This document shows, one piece after another, positions 36,751 through 47,392 of a stretch of DNA of 64,000 bases. This DNA is from Pseudoalteromonas sp. DL-6 (GTDB taxonomy: Bacteria > Pseudomonadota > Gammaproteobacteria > Enterobacterales > Alteromonadaceae), in contig NZ_CP019770.1 in the NCBI RefSeq assembly GCF_004328665.1, positions 62,001 through 126,000 on the forward strand, read 5' to 3'. The position numbers and the translations under genes are program-made. Below the pieces are notes generated by a model that made no database searches, had not been told where the DNA came from, and saw only the letters and a list, made by a program, of their open reading frames with translations. The first letter of the stretch is position 1. Every line of letters begins with the position of its first letter.

Positions 36751-36930
36751 TTACTGCTCCTGTTGTTGCTCGGCGGGTGTTTGTTTGTTAGGAATGTCAG
36801 TTGGCTGCTTTTGTTCAGCAGGCTGCTCGGGTAAGTACAGCGGGCCGCTTTGGCCACAGCCAGCTAATGCACACAACAATACGGTGCAGATTAATAGTTG
36901 TTTTAATTGTAAGGTATATGTCGCTTTCAT
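36751..36930 (-). CDS. lptM: LPS translocon maturation chaperone LptM (YifL-type lipoprotein)
   Basis: 59 aa, too short for most gene finders. The signal peptide ends in lipobox LAGC (Cys25), followed by the invariant GQSGPLYLP of the family and a Gln/Pro-rich tail. In E. coli the lipoprotein helps LptD form native disulfides. Position between cyaY and lysA/dapF matches the usual gene order. Confidence 0.93.
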   Translation of the reverse strand: MKATYTLQLKQLLICTVLLCALAGCGQSGPLYLPEQPAEQKQPTDIPNKQTPAEQQQEQ

Positions 36931-37078
36931 TAGATTAATACGGTTGCTGGCTTTATAATCGCAGAGTAACAGAATATCTAAAAAATGCAGCTATTCGCGG
37001 ATGATTTTATTCCTGTTACACTAGCTCTATAAACATGCACCCATTATTTAGGCGCCTCGCCTGCAAAGGAAATTAACG

Positions 37079-37402
37079 ATGACTGATCACGAATATCACC
37101 AGTTAGCAGAAGCTCTTATGTTCACTATTGAAGAACAAGTTGATGATTGTGAAGCAGATTTAGATTATGAATCGGCTCAAGGTATTTTAGAAATTATTTT
37201 TCCAGATCGCAGTAAGATTGTGATTAATAAGCAAGCCCCTTTGCACCAGGTATGGGTAGCAACAAAATTCAATGGACATCATTTTGAAATGCGTGATGGT
37301 CAATGGATTGATAACCGCTCGGGTGCAGAGTTTTGGAGTTTCATCAATGAAGCGTCAACACGTCAAGCGGGTCAAGAAATTAAGTGGCAATCAACGCTAT
37401 GA
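37079..37402 (+). CDS. cyaY: Frataxin-like iron-sulfur protein CyaY
   Basis: 107 aa. An acidic first helix ([22 protein letters not shown]) and the strand motif [23 protein letters not shown] match CyaY. It binds iron and regulates IscS in Fe-S cluster assembly. It is divergent from lptM, as in E. coli. The stop overlaps the next start (ATGA). Confidence 0.96.
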   Translation: MTDHEYHQLAEALMFTIEEQVDDCEADLDYESAQGILEIIFPDRSKIVINKQAPLHQVWVATKFNGHHFEMRDGQWIDNRSGAEFWSFINEASTRQAGQEIKWQSTL

Positions 37403-38055
37403 GTTTAGGGTTTGTAGAATACCCGGCACAAAGTGCCCATAAAGCCACGGTGATTTGGCTACATGGCTTAGGTGATTCAGGTGATGGTTTTGCACCAGTT
37501 GCCCCGCAGCTCGACTTACCTACTGAGTTAGGAGTGCGTTTTATTTTTCCGCACGCGCCTATGCAGGCTGTTACAGTTAATGGCGGTATGCAAATGCGCT
37601 CATGGTACGACATTAAATCTATGGATTTAGATAAACGTGCCGATGAGCAAGGGGTTAGAGAATCAGCAGCGAAAGTTGAGCAACTCATCACACAAGAAAT
37701 TGCCAATGGCATACCGGCGAGTAAAATTATTTTAGCGGGCTTTTCGCAAGGTGGCGTTGTATCGCTGCATTTAGCGCCGCGTTTAGAGCAAAAACTGGCT
37801 GGTGTAATGGCGCTGTCAACCTACATGTGTGTGCCACATAAATTGGCCGATGAAGCAAAACAAACACAGTTAAATATATTTATGGCTCATGGTAGCCAAG
37901 ATGACGTTGTACCGCATAGCGCGGGTAGAAGTGCGTTTGAAGTATTATCAACGCATAACATGGATGTAAGTTGGCAAGAATACCCAATGGGGCATCAGGT
38001 TTGTACACAAGAGTTACAAGCTGTGCGCCAATGGTTAATTTCTCGCTTAAGTTAG
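37399..38055 (+). CDS. Carboxylesterase (acyl-protein thioesterase type alpha/beta hydrolase)
   Basis: 218 aa from ATG at 37399, which overlaps the cyaY stop; GTG at 37384 would overlap more. [10 protein letters not shown] forms the oxyanion region. Nucleophile Ser in [11 protein letters not shown], Asp in HGSQDDVVP and His in YPMGHQV complete the triad. It hydrolyses short-chain esters or thioesters; the natural substrate is unknown. Confidence 0.9.
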   Translation: MSLGFVEYPAQSAHKATVIWLHGLGDSGDGFAPVAPQLDLPTELGVRFIFPHAPMQAVTVNGGMQMRSWYDIKSMDLDKRADEQGVRESAAKVEQLITQEIANGIPASKIILAGFSQGGVVSLHLAPRLEQKLAGVMALSTYMCVPHKLADEAKQTQLNIFMAHGSQDDVVPHSAGRSAFEVLSTHNMDVSWQEYPMGHQVCTQELQAVRQWLISRLS

Positions 38056-38078
38056 TTTAGGAGCCGCTGAGGGTCAAA

Positions 38079-38978
38079 ATGAGTCAAAAAATAGTAATAA
38101 CAGCAAATGTAAAACGCAAACCATCTACTAGCAAACCTAACGTGAGCTATGAGTGGCATTGGCGTCGGATTGTGAGTATTTCTATGTTGGTGATTATGAC
38201 CTCTGCAGCGGTTATTTACGGCCTGTCTAGCGCTGTAAATGCTGATCAAGGGACGCCGCATCCTAATGAGCAGTCTGATTTAACTGAGCAACAAACAGCA
38301 ATTGTGTCGCTAAGCGATGATAATGCAGTATCAGTAGAGAGTGAGAAAGCCACAGATGCTGATGAGGAGCCGGTGAGCAGTGTCGCGATTGCAGACCCTA
38401 AAACCATTTCCTTGGATGAGCAAAAACCAGCGCCTATTACTGAACAAGTACCATCTGAGTCTGAAGTTCAACAAAGTATTATTAAGCAAGAAGTAGAGCC
38501 AACGACCGCAGCTGAGCCTGAAAAAGCAGTCATTGCAGCAATAGCCACTCAAGCCCCTGACGTTGTGAATTCAAAACCCGCTGAGCAAAAAGAATTTGCT
38601 GCATCTGCAAATATTGCCAGTGTGGCCATTGGTGCCAAAATAGATACCGCTACCATAAGTCGTGCAGTTCTGACTCGCAGTGTCAGTAACCGTGAGCCAA
38701 CTAACGTATTTGCCGCTGATGTGCGTTTAAATCAATTTGAAGAGTCGTTGTCATTTTTTAGTGAGCTTAAAAACTTACAGGGCCAGCAGGTAAAACATGT
38801 GTGGCTATTTGAAGGTGAAGTAATGGCTGCGGTGGCACTTAAGGTTACTTCTCCACGTTACAGAACGTACTCAACTAAAAATATTATGGATACTCAAATA
38901 GGGCATTGGCGCGTTGATGTAGTTGATGAAAACGGGCTACTCATCGCTCAAAAAAAATTTAGAGTTTTAGCAAATTAA
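38079..38978 (+). CDS. DUF2914 domain protein with membrane anchor
   Basis: 299 aa. One membrane helix (~30-48) follows a short basic cytoplasmic tail. A long Glu/Ala/Pro-rich, low-complexity linker (~55-190) leads to a DUF2914 domain at the end (~215-297, QQVKHVWLFEGEVMAAVAL, IGHWRVDVVDENGLLIAQKKF). The domain has a beta-sandwich look and an unknown role. The start is supported by GAGGG upstream. Confidence 0.82.
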   Translation: MSQKIVITANVKRKPSTSKPNVSYEWHWRRIVSISMLVIMTSAAVIYGLSSAVNADQGTPHPNEQSDLTEQQTAIVSLSDDNAVSVESEKATDADEEPVSSVAIADPKTISLDEQKPAPITEQVPSESEVQQSIIKQEVEPTTAAEPEKAVIAAIATQAPDVVNSKPAEQKEFAASANIASVAIGAKIDTATISRAVLTRSVSNREPTNVFAADVRLNQFEESLSFFSELKNLQGQQVKHVWLFEGEVMAAVALKVTSPRYRTYSTKNIMDTQIGHWRVDVVDENGLLIAQKKFRVLAN

Positions 38979-39036
38979 ATCGCCTTAGATTGAATAAATT
39001 TTAATCCTAAAGCGTGTAATTATTAATGGATATTTT

Positions 39037-39975
39037 ATGACCGAAAAAACAAAGTTAGTTCGCATTGCCACTCGTAAAAGTGCATTGGCACTCTGGCAGG
39101 CTGAATTTGTAAAAGCGCAGCTAGAGCATTTTCATGATGACGTGCGCGTAGAGCTCGTGCCAATGTCGACTCAGGGCGATATTATTTTAGATACACCATT
39201 GGCTAAAATTGGTGGCAAAGGTTTATTTGTAAAAGAACTAGAACAAGCCATGCTTGATGGCCGTGCAGATATTGCTGTGCATTCAATGAAAGATGTACCA
39301 GTAGAGTTTCCGGATGATTTAGAACTGCACGTTATTTGTGAGCGTGAAGACCCGCGTGATGCGTTTGTATCAAATAACTTTGCCAATATTGATGCGCTAC
39401 CACAAGGCGCTATTGTGGGGACTTCAAGTTTACGTCGCCAGTGTCAAATTAGAGCGCTGCGTCCGGATTTAGAAATTCGTGACTTACGCGGCAATGTCAA
39501 TACACGTTTAGCAAAGCTTGATAGCGGCCAATATGATGCCATTATACTCGCAGCAGCAGGGCTAATTCGTTTAGAGATGGGCGAGCGTATTCGTGACTTT
39601 ATTGAACCAGAAGTGTCGTTACCTGCTAATGGCCAAGGCGCTGTAGGCATTGAGTGTCGTATAGATGATAGCGTGACAAAAGCATTATTAGCGCCACTTG
39701 AGCATAGCGAAACACGTATTCGCGTTAACGCTGAGCGCGCAATGAACCGCCATTTAGAAGGAGGCTGCCAAGTGCCAATTGGTGCGTACGCATTGGTTGA
39801 TGGTGAGCAAGTACACTTACGTGGTTTAGTCGGTGCGATTGATGGCAGTGAAATTTTACGCGATGAAATTAGTGGTCATGTTGATGATGCTGAAAAGTTA
39901 GGTATAGAGCTGGCTAAAAAATTATTAGCACAAGGCGCAGATAAAATTCTAGCTGACGTATATCGAGACGCATAA
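39037..39975 (+). CDS. hemC: Porphobilinogen deaminase HemC
   Basis: 312 aa. [45 protein letters not shown] and the dipyrromethane cofactor Cys in [13 protein letters not shown] are intact. It joins four porphobilinogens into hydroxymethylbilane. First gene of the heme operon; the stop overlaps the hemD start (TAATG). Confidence 0.97.
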   Translation: MTEKTKLVRIATRKSALALWQAEFVKAQLEHFHDDVRVELVPMSTQGDIILDTPLAKIGGKGLFVKELEQAMLDGRADIAVHSMKDVPVEFPDDLELHVICEREDPRDAFVSNNFANIDALPQGAIVGTSSLRRQCQIRALRPDLEIRDLRGNVNTRLAKLDSGQYDAIILAAAGLIRLEMGERIRDFIEPEVSLPANGQGAVGIECRIDDSVTKALLAPLEHSETRIRVNAERAMNRHLEGGCQVPIGAYALVDGEQVHLRGLVGAIDGSEILRDEISGHVDDAEKLGIELAKKLLAQGADKILADVYRDA

Positions 39976-41813
39976 TGAAACATATCTTGATAACTCGGCC
40001 CGAAGGAAAAGGCGCAGCCCTTGCACAGCAACTTGAGCAAGCGGGTTATCAAGCGTCTTTATATCCAGTTTTAAAAATAACCTACTTAACGCCGACAAGC
40101 GTTGAATTAAGCCCGTTGGTAAACGCCGACAAAATTATTTTTGTTTCACAGGATGCGGTGCATGCATTAAATGCACTTAAGCCTGCAATTAATACCAAAG
40201 CGCAGTTTTATGGGGTGGGCCAACAAACAGCTGATACCATTTATGAAGTATTTGGTGTGCGAGCTGCATTACCAAAACAACATGACTCTGAGGGGTTACT
40301 TGCGCTTAAGTCATTGGCTGACGTTGATGGCAGTAATATTGTGCTGGTAAAAGGTATTGGCGGGCGACCTGAAATAGCAAAAACCTTGAAGCAACGTGGT
40401 GCTTATTTAAATAATTGTGTGGTGTATCAACGTGAGCCTGTAGAGCCTAGTTCAGCTAACTGGATAGACCACTGGCAAAGCCTTAATGTACACGGTATAG
40501 TCATTACAAGTAATGCTGCAGTTGACGCTATATTTAATACTATTACGCCAGCGCAACTAACGTGGTTACAACAGTGCGAGTTTTATGTTGCCAGTGAGCG
40601 CATTGGTGCTTATTTACAGCAACAAAAAATAAATTCGACCCATATACACACTGCGGCAGGAGCTAGCGACCACGCTATGTTTACCTGCATTAATCAGCAA
40701 GGTAGCAAAATGAGTGAACAGTCAGCGACGCCAAAAGCAGAAAAAGAAGCACAGCCAATAGCAAAGAACACTTCTAATACGACTAAAAGTGACTCTGCAA
40801 AAGCGAATAACCAAACGCAGAGCACTCCTCAAAAAGTAAGTAAAGTAGGTAGCGTTGCGTTAGTGATTTCCTTGCTTGTTGCCAGTGGCGTGGGTTATGA
40901 GTTTTATCAAAAACTCAATGCCGGTAAAGTGCAAAATTTAGCGGTAAATGCATTAACAGAGCAAAATAAGATATTGCAGCAAGAGCTGCAAACGCTTAAG
41001 TCTGAGCAGCTCAGTTTGCAACAAGCACTGCTTAATAGCGAAGAGCAAATCGCTATGGCACTCAATGAAAATTCTGTAAAAAATCAACAAGCATTAAAAG
41101 CCGCGCTACAAAAGGTACAACAAAGTGGTAATACATTAAACCCACAAGAAGTGACTAGCTTGCAACGTATGGCTGAGTTTAAACTGTGGGCAGAGCAAGA
41201 TTACTCAGGCACGAGTGCCGTGCTTAAACGTTTAGATTCATTGTTAAGCGACCACTCTGGTACGCTTGAGTTGCGCCAAGCAATTACACAAGATATTCAA
41301 ACACTCGACAGTATTAAACCGGTTGCGACAGAGGCGATTTATTTACAATTAAATAGCGTAATAAAACGTATTGATGACTTAGTATTTAATGCGGTTAATT
41401 TGCCTGAAGAGGCGAGTATAAGTGATGAGAACGCACTCTCTGAAGATGTTAGTGATTGGCAGCAAAATATTCGTAATAGCTGGAATAAAATAGTCGATAG
41501 CTTTATTACTATTCGCCATCATGAAGGCGTATTAATTGAGCCGTTATTAACTGACCGAGAGCGCCATTTAATTACCCAGCGTATCAAGCTTAATATTACC
41601 CAGGCGCAAGACGCATTAATGAGTAAGCAAGCAAGTATTTATTTTAACGCTTTGAATGATACAAAACGTTTGGTTAATGAATACTTTAAGCAAGATGACG
41701 ATGCGACAAAGGTGGTAATACAGACCTTAGCCAATCTTGAAAAAGAATCGCTTAACTTTAATCCTCAAGTAACACTGCAAAGCACTCAGCAAGTGAAGGA
41801 GTGGGCACAATGA
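39975..41813 (+). CDS. Fused uroporphyrinogen-III synthase HemD and membrane protein HemX
   Basis: 612 aa in one frame. Residues 1-~240 are HemD (ILITRPEGKGAALAQQLEQ; VYQREPVEP; GIVITSNAAVDAI), which closes and inverts ring D. Residues ~246-612 are HemX: a charged tail, one membrane helix (~297-317), a coiled coil and the C-terminal domain (VDSFITIRHHEGVLIEPLLTDRERHLI). Met246 at 40710 has AAGG upstream and starts MSEQSATP, like a free HemX, so HemX may also be made alone. Confidence 0.92.
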   Translation: MKHILITRPEGKGAALAQQLEQAGYQASLYPVLKITYLTPTSVELSPLVNADKIIFVSQDAVHALNALKPAINTKAQFYGVGQQTADTIYEVFGVRAALPKQHDSEGLLALKSLADVDGSNIVLVKGIGGRPEIAKTLKQRGAYLNNCVVYQREPVEPSSANWIDHWQSLNVHGIVITSNAAVDAIFNTITPAQLTWLQQCEFYVASERIGAYLQQQKINSTHIHTAAGASDHAMFTCINQQGSKMSEQSATPKAEKEAQPIAKNTSNTTKSDSAKANNQTQSTPQKVSKVGSVALVISLLVASGVGYEFYQKLNAGKVQNLAVNALTEQNKILQQELQTLKSEQLSLQQALLNSEEQIAMALNENSVKNQQALKAALQKVQQSGNTLNPQEVTSLQRMAEFKLWAEQDYSGTSAVLKRLDSLLSDHSGTLELRQAITQDIQTLDSIKPVATEAIYLQLNSVIKRIDDLVFNAVNLPEEASISDENALSEDVSDWQQNIRNSWNKIVDSFITIRHHEGVLIEPLLTDRERHLITQRIKLNITQAQDALMSKQASIYFNALNDTKRLVNEYFKQDDDATKVVIQTLANLEKESLNFNPQVTLQSTQQVKEWAQ

Positions 41814-42919
41814 TAGGACTGATTATTTTCATTGTCGCGATTGTGTTGGTGCTAGCGATTACCCCTTTTGTGTTAGATGAAAAAGGTTATGTGCTGATTT
41901 CATTTAACAATACCACTATAGAAGGCACGATTGTTTCATTTTGTATAATGGCAGCACTGAGTGCAGCGGCTTTGTATTTAACTTACAAGCTAGTGCGTTA
42001 TTGTTTATCTATTTACAGAAACACTAAGCATGGTTTTTTTGCACGAAGCCAAGAGCGTAAACATGCAGCTATAGAGCAAGCATTGTGGAGTCTCATTAAT
42101 GATGATTACGAGCAAGTAGACAGTGCGCTATCAAGCAATAGTGTGCCACCTAAATTTACCGATATACGTTTAGCATTATTAGCAAAAGCGGCACTGGCAA
42201 ATAATCAACCCGATAAAGCGCTTGAGCGTTTGTTTGAAATCAGCCCAGAGCAACAACTTAAAGTGGCTAAACTGTGGTTAGCTAGTGGCGACAGCAGTGT
42301 AATTGAACCGCAAATACGGGTGGCTGCAGAATCTAAAAAAGCCACGGTGCTTGATTTGAAGTTGTACACCGAAGTGTTAGTGCAACAGCAGCATTTTAAA
42401 TTGCTTGAAGACTTTTTACCGCGTTTATTACGCAAAAGCGCCTTGAGTGATACCCAGTGGCAGCAAGTGTTTTTAGCTTATTTTGCAGCGCAAGCAAGTG
42501 ATGAGTTAACCACTAAATACCAACATTTAGGTAAAAAATTGCAAGCGCATGCGTATACGGCTTATTTAACCCAAATGGCTAAAACCGGGCAATTAGCAAG
42601 CATTGAAAATGAGCTAATTAAATTGCTTAAGCACAATAAACAACATGACCAACTGGCTTACATTTTAAGTGAAGCTGCCCCAAGTAATGCTTATAAGTTG
42701 CAATCAAGCATTCAAGAGCGACTAAAAAAAGATGAGCATAATAATGCGTTACTATTAGCGTTGGCGTGTTTAGCCAATGCGCAAGGTGATTATGATTTAG
42801 CTGCGCGAGTATTCGATAAAGCGCTTAATAGTGAAAATAAATCACAATACCGGCAACAAGCTATATTAAGCTATAAGCACAGTGCACAATTAGATAAGGC
42901 ACTTGTACTCTACCAATAA
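41810..42919 (+). CDS. hemY: HemY, heme-operon membrane TPR protein
   Basis: 369 aa from ATG at 41810, overlapping the hemX stop (ATGA) with AAGGAG upstream. Two N-terminal membrane helices (~1-20, 40-60) precede a TPR-type helical region to the end (ALACLANAQGDYDLAARVFDKAL). It is the gammaproteobacterial HemY of unclear role in tetrapyrrole metabolism, not protoporphyrinogen oxidase. Confidence 0.93.
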   Translation: MIGLIIFIVAIVLVLAITPFVLDEKGYVLISFNNTTIEGTIVSFCIMAALSAAALYLTYKLVRYCLSIYRNTKHGFFARSQERKHAAIEQALWSLINDDYEQVDSALSSNSVPPKFTDIRLALLAKAALANNQPDKALERLFEISPEQQLKVAKLWLASGDSSVIEPQIRVAAESKKATVLDLKLYTEVLVQQQHFKLLEDFLPRLLRKSALSDTQWQQVFLAYFAAQASDELTTKYQHLGKKLQAHAYTAYLTQMAKTGQLASIENELIKLLKHNKQHDQLAYILSEAAPSNAYKLQSSIQERLKKDEHNNALLLALACLANAQGDYDLAARVFDKALNSENKSQYRQQAILSYKHSAQLDKALVLYQ

Positions 42920-42965
42920 TCAATTATAGTTATAAATCAATAATAAAAGCGCAGGAGCGGCGGTT

Positions 42966-45632
42966 GTGAAAAATGTATTTACACTTTCCTTTAGCCTCGC
43001 ATGCGCTTACTTCTTTAGCGGTTACCTGAGTAATTTTTTATTTGCTGTTAATGGTTACGCGGTTGCCTCTTGGCCTCCTGCAGGTATTGCACTGGCAAGC
43101 TTTTTACTATGGGGGCGTCGCGCTTATGTGGGGATTTTTGCAGGCGCTGCTTTTGTTAATTTAATTCACTTAGACAGTGTTGCTGATATTTTAAACTGGC
43201 AAGTATTATTGCAAGCTATTGGCGTCAGCTGTGCTGTATTTTCTCAGGCCTGGCTGGGTGCATTCCTCATTACCAAAGTTATTAAAGCGCCTCTTAATTT
43301 ATCTTCCCTTAAACTTAGCATTCAAAGCTTGATGATTGGTGGACCGCTGTGTTGCGTCATAGCTGCTGGGGCAGGAACCATTCTGCTTGTTTTTAATCAT
43401 ATAATTAGTTCATCTGCTGCGCTTAGTACCTTTATTACCTGGTGGATTGGTGACTCAATAGGGGTGCTGATTTTTACCCCGTTAGTACTGGCTATATTTA
43501 ACTATTCGCAGTTGCGTCATCGGCTACAAGTTATTTTACCTGCGTTACTTATTTACGCCATTATCAGTATTAGTTTTTATGGCGCGGCCAGTGTAAAAAA
43601 ACAAAAAGACATTCAAAAACAAGAAGCTAAATTGATGATGACGCAAAGTGCCATTAATCAAAGGTTAGATGAAGTGGCTGCGCATCTATCTTTGTTAGGC
43701 GCATTTTTAGCAAGTAGCGAACAAGTTAGCCTTGATGAGTTTAATCATTTCACCTCTAAGCAGTTGAGCTACAGTGAAGAGATTTTAGCGTTAAATTGGG
43801 TACCAATCATTACTGCCAATTCTATTAATGAATCTACTAAATGGGACAAAAGTGTCGTTATAAAACAAAGAATGGCGAATGGACAATGGCAAAAAGCACC
43901 CTCTAGTAATATTTATTACCCCATAAAATACATTTATCCCTTAAAGAATATGCAAGATCTGTTGGGTTTTGATTTGAGCTCTGATGTGGGTATTCGCGAC
44001 GCCCTTAATAAAGCAAAAATTCTTAATGAGTTGGTACTGAGTGAGCCATTTAAGCTAGCCCCTACAGACGAGGAATTAAGCGTACTTTTTATTTCCCCTG
44101 TATTTGGTGCCCCTGATATTGAAGGCGATTTTAAAGGGTTTGTAATTGCCCTAGTGAGTTTAGCTAAGTTATCTGAGGCACTTTCGTTTGATAGCCGTGG
44201 TGAAGTTGCGATTAGTTTTACCGATATAAATAAAACAGATAACCAGCAACCCCTTTATGTAGCAGAACATAGTGCAATGAAGTTGTTAAAAGACTATCAA
44301 TTGTTAATTGGTCATCAGTTATGGCAAGTAGAAATATACCAGCCTAAGACGCAATCAACCTGGCTAATTTATTGGTTAGCACAAATAGTAGGAATGTTGT
44401 TTGTTTGGCTACTGATTATGTTTTTAATTTCAGTGGTCGCCACTAATGTTCGTATACGGGAACAAGTTGCAAAGCAAACACTAACTTTGCGCCAGGAAAA
44501 GAAAAAAGCTGATGAAGCCAGTGAGATAAAAAGCCAGTTTTTAGCCAATATGAGCCACGAAATTCGCACCCCAATTAATGGTATTAAAGGCATGCATTAC
44601 TTAGCACTGCAACAGCAGGACTGGCCGCAAGCAAAAACTTACATAGAGCAAGCTGATGGTGCGGTTAGTGTCTTATTGAGAGTGCTTAATGATGTGCTTG
44701 ATTTTTCAAAAATGGAGGCGGGTAAACTTGAGTTAGTGCAGGAGCCTGTGGAGTTAAAATCTCTAGCAAAAGAAGTCATGAGTTTAATGCAATTTGAAGT
44801 CAGTAATAAGTCTTTGTCGCTACAAGTTGAAGTCGACCAGGACGCTTCTTTAGTTGTTAATACCGATCCTATTCGTTTAAAGCAGGTGCTGCTGAACTTA
44901 TTAAATAATGCCGTTAAGTTTACTGCTAAGGGCAGTGTAACATTAAAGATTTGGCAGTCAGCAAAAATGACTTATTTTAGTGTCAATGATACGGGGATTG
45001 GAATTAGTGAGGAGGCACAAAAACAGCTATTTAACCCATTCTCTCAGGCTGATAGTTCAACCTCACGCCAGTTTGGTGGCACAGGGCTTGGTTTAAGTAT
45101 TTGTAAAAAATTAGTGGAACTGATGGGAGGAGCAATTGATTTAAAAAGTAGTGAAGGTCACGGCTCTACTTTTACCTTTAGTTTACCGCTTCATTCTCCG
45201 TTACCTAAAGCACAATATTATTCAGGTAAGTTAGATAAAATAGATATAAGCAACCTATCACTGGCGAAGTATCGCTTACTACTCGTTGAAGATAACCCAT
45301 TAAATCAACATGTGGCTACCGCTATTTTAGAAACCAAGCAGGGTGTTGTTGATATTGCTAATAACGGACTTGAAGCGATTAAAATGCTAAGCGATAAAAG
45401 ATACGACTTAGTATTAATGGATATTCAAATGCCACAAATGGATGGCTTAAAGGCAACGAAAGTGATTCGTAATGAATTAGGGTTTTTAGATTTACCTATT
45501 ATTGGCCTATCTGCTAATGCGCACGAAGAAGATGCTAAAAAAGCGATTAACGTGGGGATGGATAACTATATAACAAAACCGATTGATGCAGATGCACTGT
45601 TTAAAATGATTTGGTTTTATTTATCACGTTAA
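42966..45632 (+). CDS. Hybrid histidine kinase with MASE1 and CHASE sensor domains
   Basis: 888 aa from GTG at 42966 (AGGAG eight bases upstream). MASE1 membrane domain (~1-215; VASWPPAGIALASFLLWG) and extracytoplasmic CHASE domain (~225-440; LALNWVPII). Then a membrane helix (~465-490), HisKA with His531 ([12 protein letters not shown]), HATPase (NDTGIGIS, GGTGLGLSI) and one receiver with Asp819 (LMDIQMPQMDG) and Lys in NYITKPID. No partner regulator lies next to it. The CHASE ligand is unknown. Confidence 0.92.
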   Translation: MKNVFTLSFSLACAYFFSGYLSNFLFAVNGYAVASWPPAGIALASFLLWGRRAYVGIFAGAAFVNLIHLDSVADILNWQVLLQAIGVSCAVFSQAWLGAFLITKVIKAPLNLSSLKLSIQSLMIGGPLCCVIAAGAGTILLVFNHIISSSAALSTFITWWIGDSIGVLIFTPLVLAIFNYSQLRHRLQVILPALLIYAIISISFYGAASVKKQKDIQKQEAKLMMTQSAINQRLDEVAAHLSLLGAFLASSEQVSLDEFNHFTSKQLSYSEEILALNWVPIITANSINESTKWDKSVVIKQRMANGQWQKAPSSNIYYPIKYIYPLKNMQDLLGFDLSSDVGIRDALNKAKILNELVLSEPFKLAPTDEELSVLFISPVFGAPDIEGDFKGFVIALVSLAKLSEALSFDSRGEVAISFTDINKTDNQQPLYVAEHSAMKLLKDYQLLIGHQLWQVEIYQPKTQSTWLIYWLAQIVGMLFVWLLIMFLISVVATNVRIREQVAKQTLTLRQEKKKADEASEIKSQFLANMSHEIRTPINGIKGMHYLALQQQDWPQAKTYIEQADGAVSVLLRVLNDVLDFSKMEAGKLELVQEPVELKSLAKEVMSLMQFEVSNKSLSLQVEVDQDASLVVNTDPIRLKQVLLNLLNNAVKFTAKGSVTLKIWQSAKMTYFSVNDTGIGISEEAQKQLFNPFSQADSSTSRQFGGTGLGLSICKKLVELMGGAIDLKSSEGHGSTFTFSLPLHSPLPKAQYYSGKLDKIDISNLSLAKYRLLLVEDNPLNQHVATAILETKQGVVDIANNGLEAIKMLSDKRYDLVLMDIQMPQMDGLKATKVIRNELGFLDLPIIGLSANAHEEDAKKAINVGMDNYITKPIDADALFKMIWFYLSR

Positions 45633-45751
45633 CTCTTTTTATATAAAAAGCAGACATAAGACCTCCAAGCGCTATTTTAAGTATTCTACACTTGAAATAT
45701 TACTGTACCTGCGTATCATTCGCGCAATTTTAATTCAACCGAGTAGCTATT

Positions 45752-46753
45752 ATGATCAATAGAAAAATACCTTTGCTAGATATTCACCGTCATTTAGATG
45801 GTAATGTACGCGCGCAAACCATACTAGAACTTGGTCGTCAGTTTAATATCGCTTTACCAGCGGACAATGTTGAAGCACTTATTCCTCATGTTCAGGTTAT
45901 TGATCCTGAGCCAAACTTAATGGCATTTTTACAAAAGCTTGATTGGGGAGTGACGGTACTAGGCGATTACGATGCCTGTAGACGTATTGCGATAGAAAAC
46001 ATTGAAGATGCGCAAGCGCAGGGCCTTGATTATGTAGAGCTGCGTTTTAGTCCTTATTATATGGCTCAAAGCCAAGGGTTACACCCTCAAGGCGTTGTTG
46101 AAGCAGTGGTTGATGGTATCCGAAGTGCAACAAAAGATACTGATATAAAAGCAAACTTAATTGGTATTTTGTCTCGTACATACGGAGTTAAAACCTGTCA
46201 GCACGAGTTGGACGCGTTACTTGCCTTTAAAAATGATTTGGTTGCAGTGGATTTGGCCGGTGATGAAATTGGTTATCCTGGCGAGTTGTTTGTTGATCAT
46301 TTTAAGCAAGTACGTGATGCATATTTGGCTGTTACTGTGCATGCTGGTGAAGCGTTAGGTGCTCCAAGTATTTGGCAAGCATTAAACGAGCTTGGCGCAA
46401 GCAGAATAGGCCATGGTGTTAAAGCGATTGAAGATCCAAAATTAATGGATTATTTACGCGATAACCGTATTGGCATTGAATCGTGCTTAACCAGTAATAT
46501 TCAAACCAGTACAGTGAATGATTTAACCAAACATCCACTTAAGCAGTTTTTAGATCATGGTATTTTAGCTTGTCTTAACACGGATGACCCAGCTGTTGAA
46601 GGCATTGAAATTGAGTACGAGTACGCAGTGGCAGCACCAAAAGCAGGTTTGTCACAAGCCGATATGGAAAAAGCGCAAGCGAATGCGCTTGAAATTGCCT
46701 ATTTAAGTGACGCTGATAAAAGCGCACTTAAAGCTAAAGTCGCACAGCGTTAA
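45752..46753 (+). CDS. add: Adenosine deaminase
   Basis: 333 aa. Zinc ligands His12 and His14 (IHRHLDGN), His in VTVHAGE and Asp in NTDDPAVEG, with catalytic Glu in [13 protein letters not shown] is typical of the adenosine rather than adenine branch. It deaminates adenosine and deoxyadenosine to inosine forms. Monocistronic, ending in a strong terminator. Confidence 0.95.
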   Translation: MINRKIPLLDIHRHLDGNVRAQTILELGRQFNIALPADNVEALIPHVQVIDPEPNLMAFLQKLDWGVTVLGDYDACRRIAIENIEDAQAQGLDYVELRFSPYYMAQSQGLHPQGVVEAVVDGIRSATKDTDIKANLIGILSRTYGVKTCQHELDALLAFKNDLVAVDLAGDEIGYPGELFVDHFKQVRDAYLAVTVHAGEALGAPSIWQALNELGASRIGHGVKAIEDPKLMDYLRDNRIGIESCLTSNIQTSTVNDLTKHPLKQFLDHGILACLNTDDPAVEGIEIEYEYAVAAPKAGLSQADMEKAQANALEIAYLSDADKSALKAKVAQR

Positions 46754-46790
46754 GTTGCTTATATTATCCAGAGTTCAGGTTATATAATTA

Positions 46791-46818
46791 AAAATGCCAC
46801 TGTTTACAGTGGCATTTT
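46791..46818. terminator. Bidirectional terminator between add and the CBS gene
   Basis: 12-bp perfect stem AAAATGCCACTG/CAGTGGCATTTT (46791-46802/46807-46818), loop TTTA. Confidence 0.88.
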
Positions 46819-46819
46819 T

Positions 46820-47233
46820 TTATATGTGCGCATTACAACTAACGTAATTATTATAAAGTGCTTTTAATATATCGGCACGGCTGATCATACCTACCACTAC
46901 ACCGCCATCGATTACGGGGTAATTTTTAGGTTTACCAGGCTTCATTTGTTCTGCTAATTCCATAATATTGGTATCGCCGTGCACGGTTACCACATCTGTT
47001 TGCATCAACTGCGATACTTTCACCATACCATCACAAAAATAACTACTTTGCATTAAGGGTTTAAGTAATTCTTGCTCTGAGATAAAGCCAACAAGCACCT
47101 TATTATCATCAAATACCGGCGCGCCTAGTAGTTTAAATTTTTCTAGCTCTGCTATGGCAGTGGTCATTTCTGTATTAGGGGTGATATGAGGCAACTTATG
47201 TTGCATAAAATCTTTTACTTTTGTATTTAACAT
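46820..47233 (-). CDS. CBS domain-containing protein
   Basis: 137 aa made of two CBS domains (KLPHITPNTEMTTAIAELEKFKLLGAPVFDD; VVTVHGDTNIMELAEQMKPGKPKNYPVIDGGVVVGMISRADIL). These pairs bind adenine nucleotides and act as energy sensors. No catalytic domain is attached, and the target is unknown. Confidence 0.9.
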   Translation of the reverse strand: MLNTKVKDFMQHKLPHITPNTEMTTAIAELEKFKLLGAPVFDDNKVLVGFISEQELLKPLMQSSYFCDGMVKVSQLMQTDVVTVHGDTNIMELAEQMKPGKPKNYPVIDGGVVVGMISRADILKALYNNYVSCNAHI

Positions 47234-47353
47234 TTAGGTTTCTCCCGCTTAATGTTCTGTACAAAGTATGGTTTATAGATTGGATTTTAGGAAATTGTTT
47301 ATGTTGATGAGCTTAATAGGTAATAACAATCACAGTGCTAGCAATTAAAACAA

Positions 47354-47377
47354 TTAAGGCACCCTAAGGTGCCTTAA
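47354..47377 (-). terminator. Terminator of fre
   Basis: 10-bp stem TTAAGGCACC/GGTGCCTTAA (47354-47363/47368-47377) with a T-rich tail on the minus strand. Confidence 0.7.
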
Positions 47378-47392
47378 AATAATGCGCTAATG

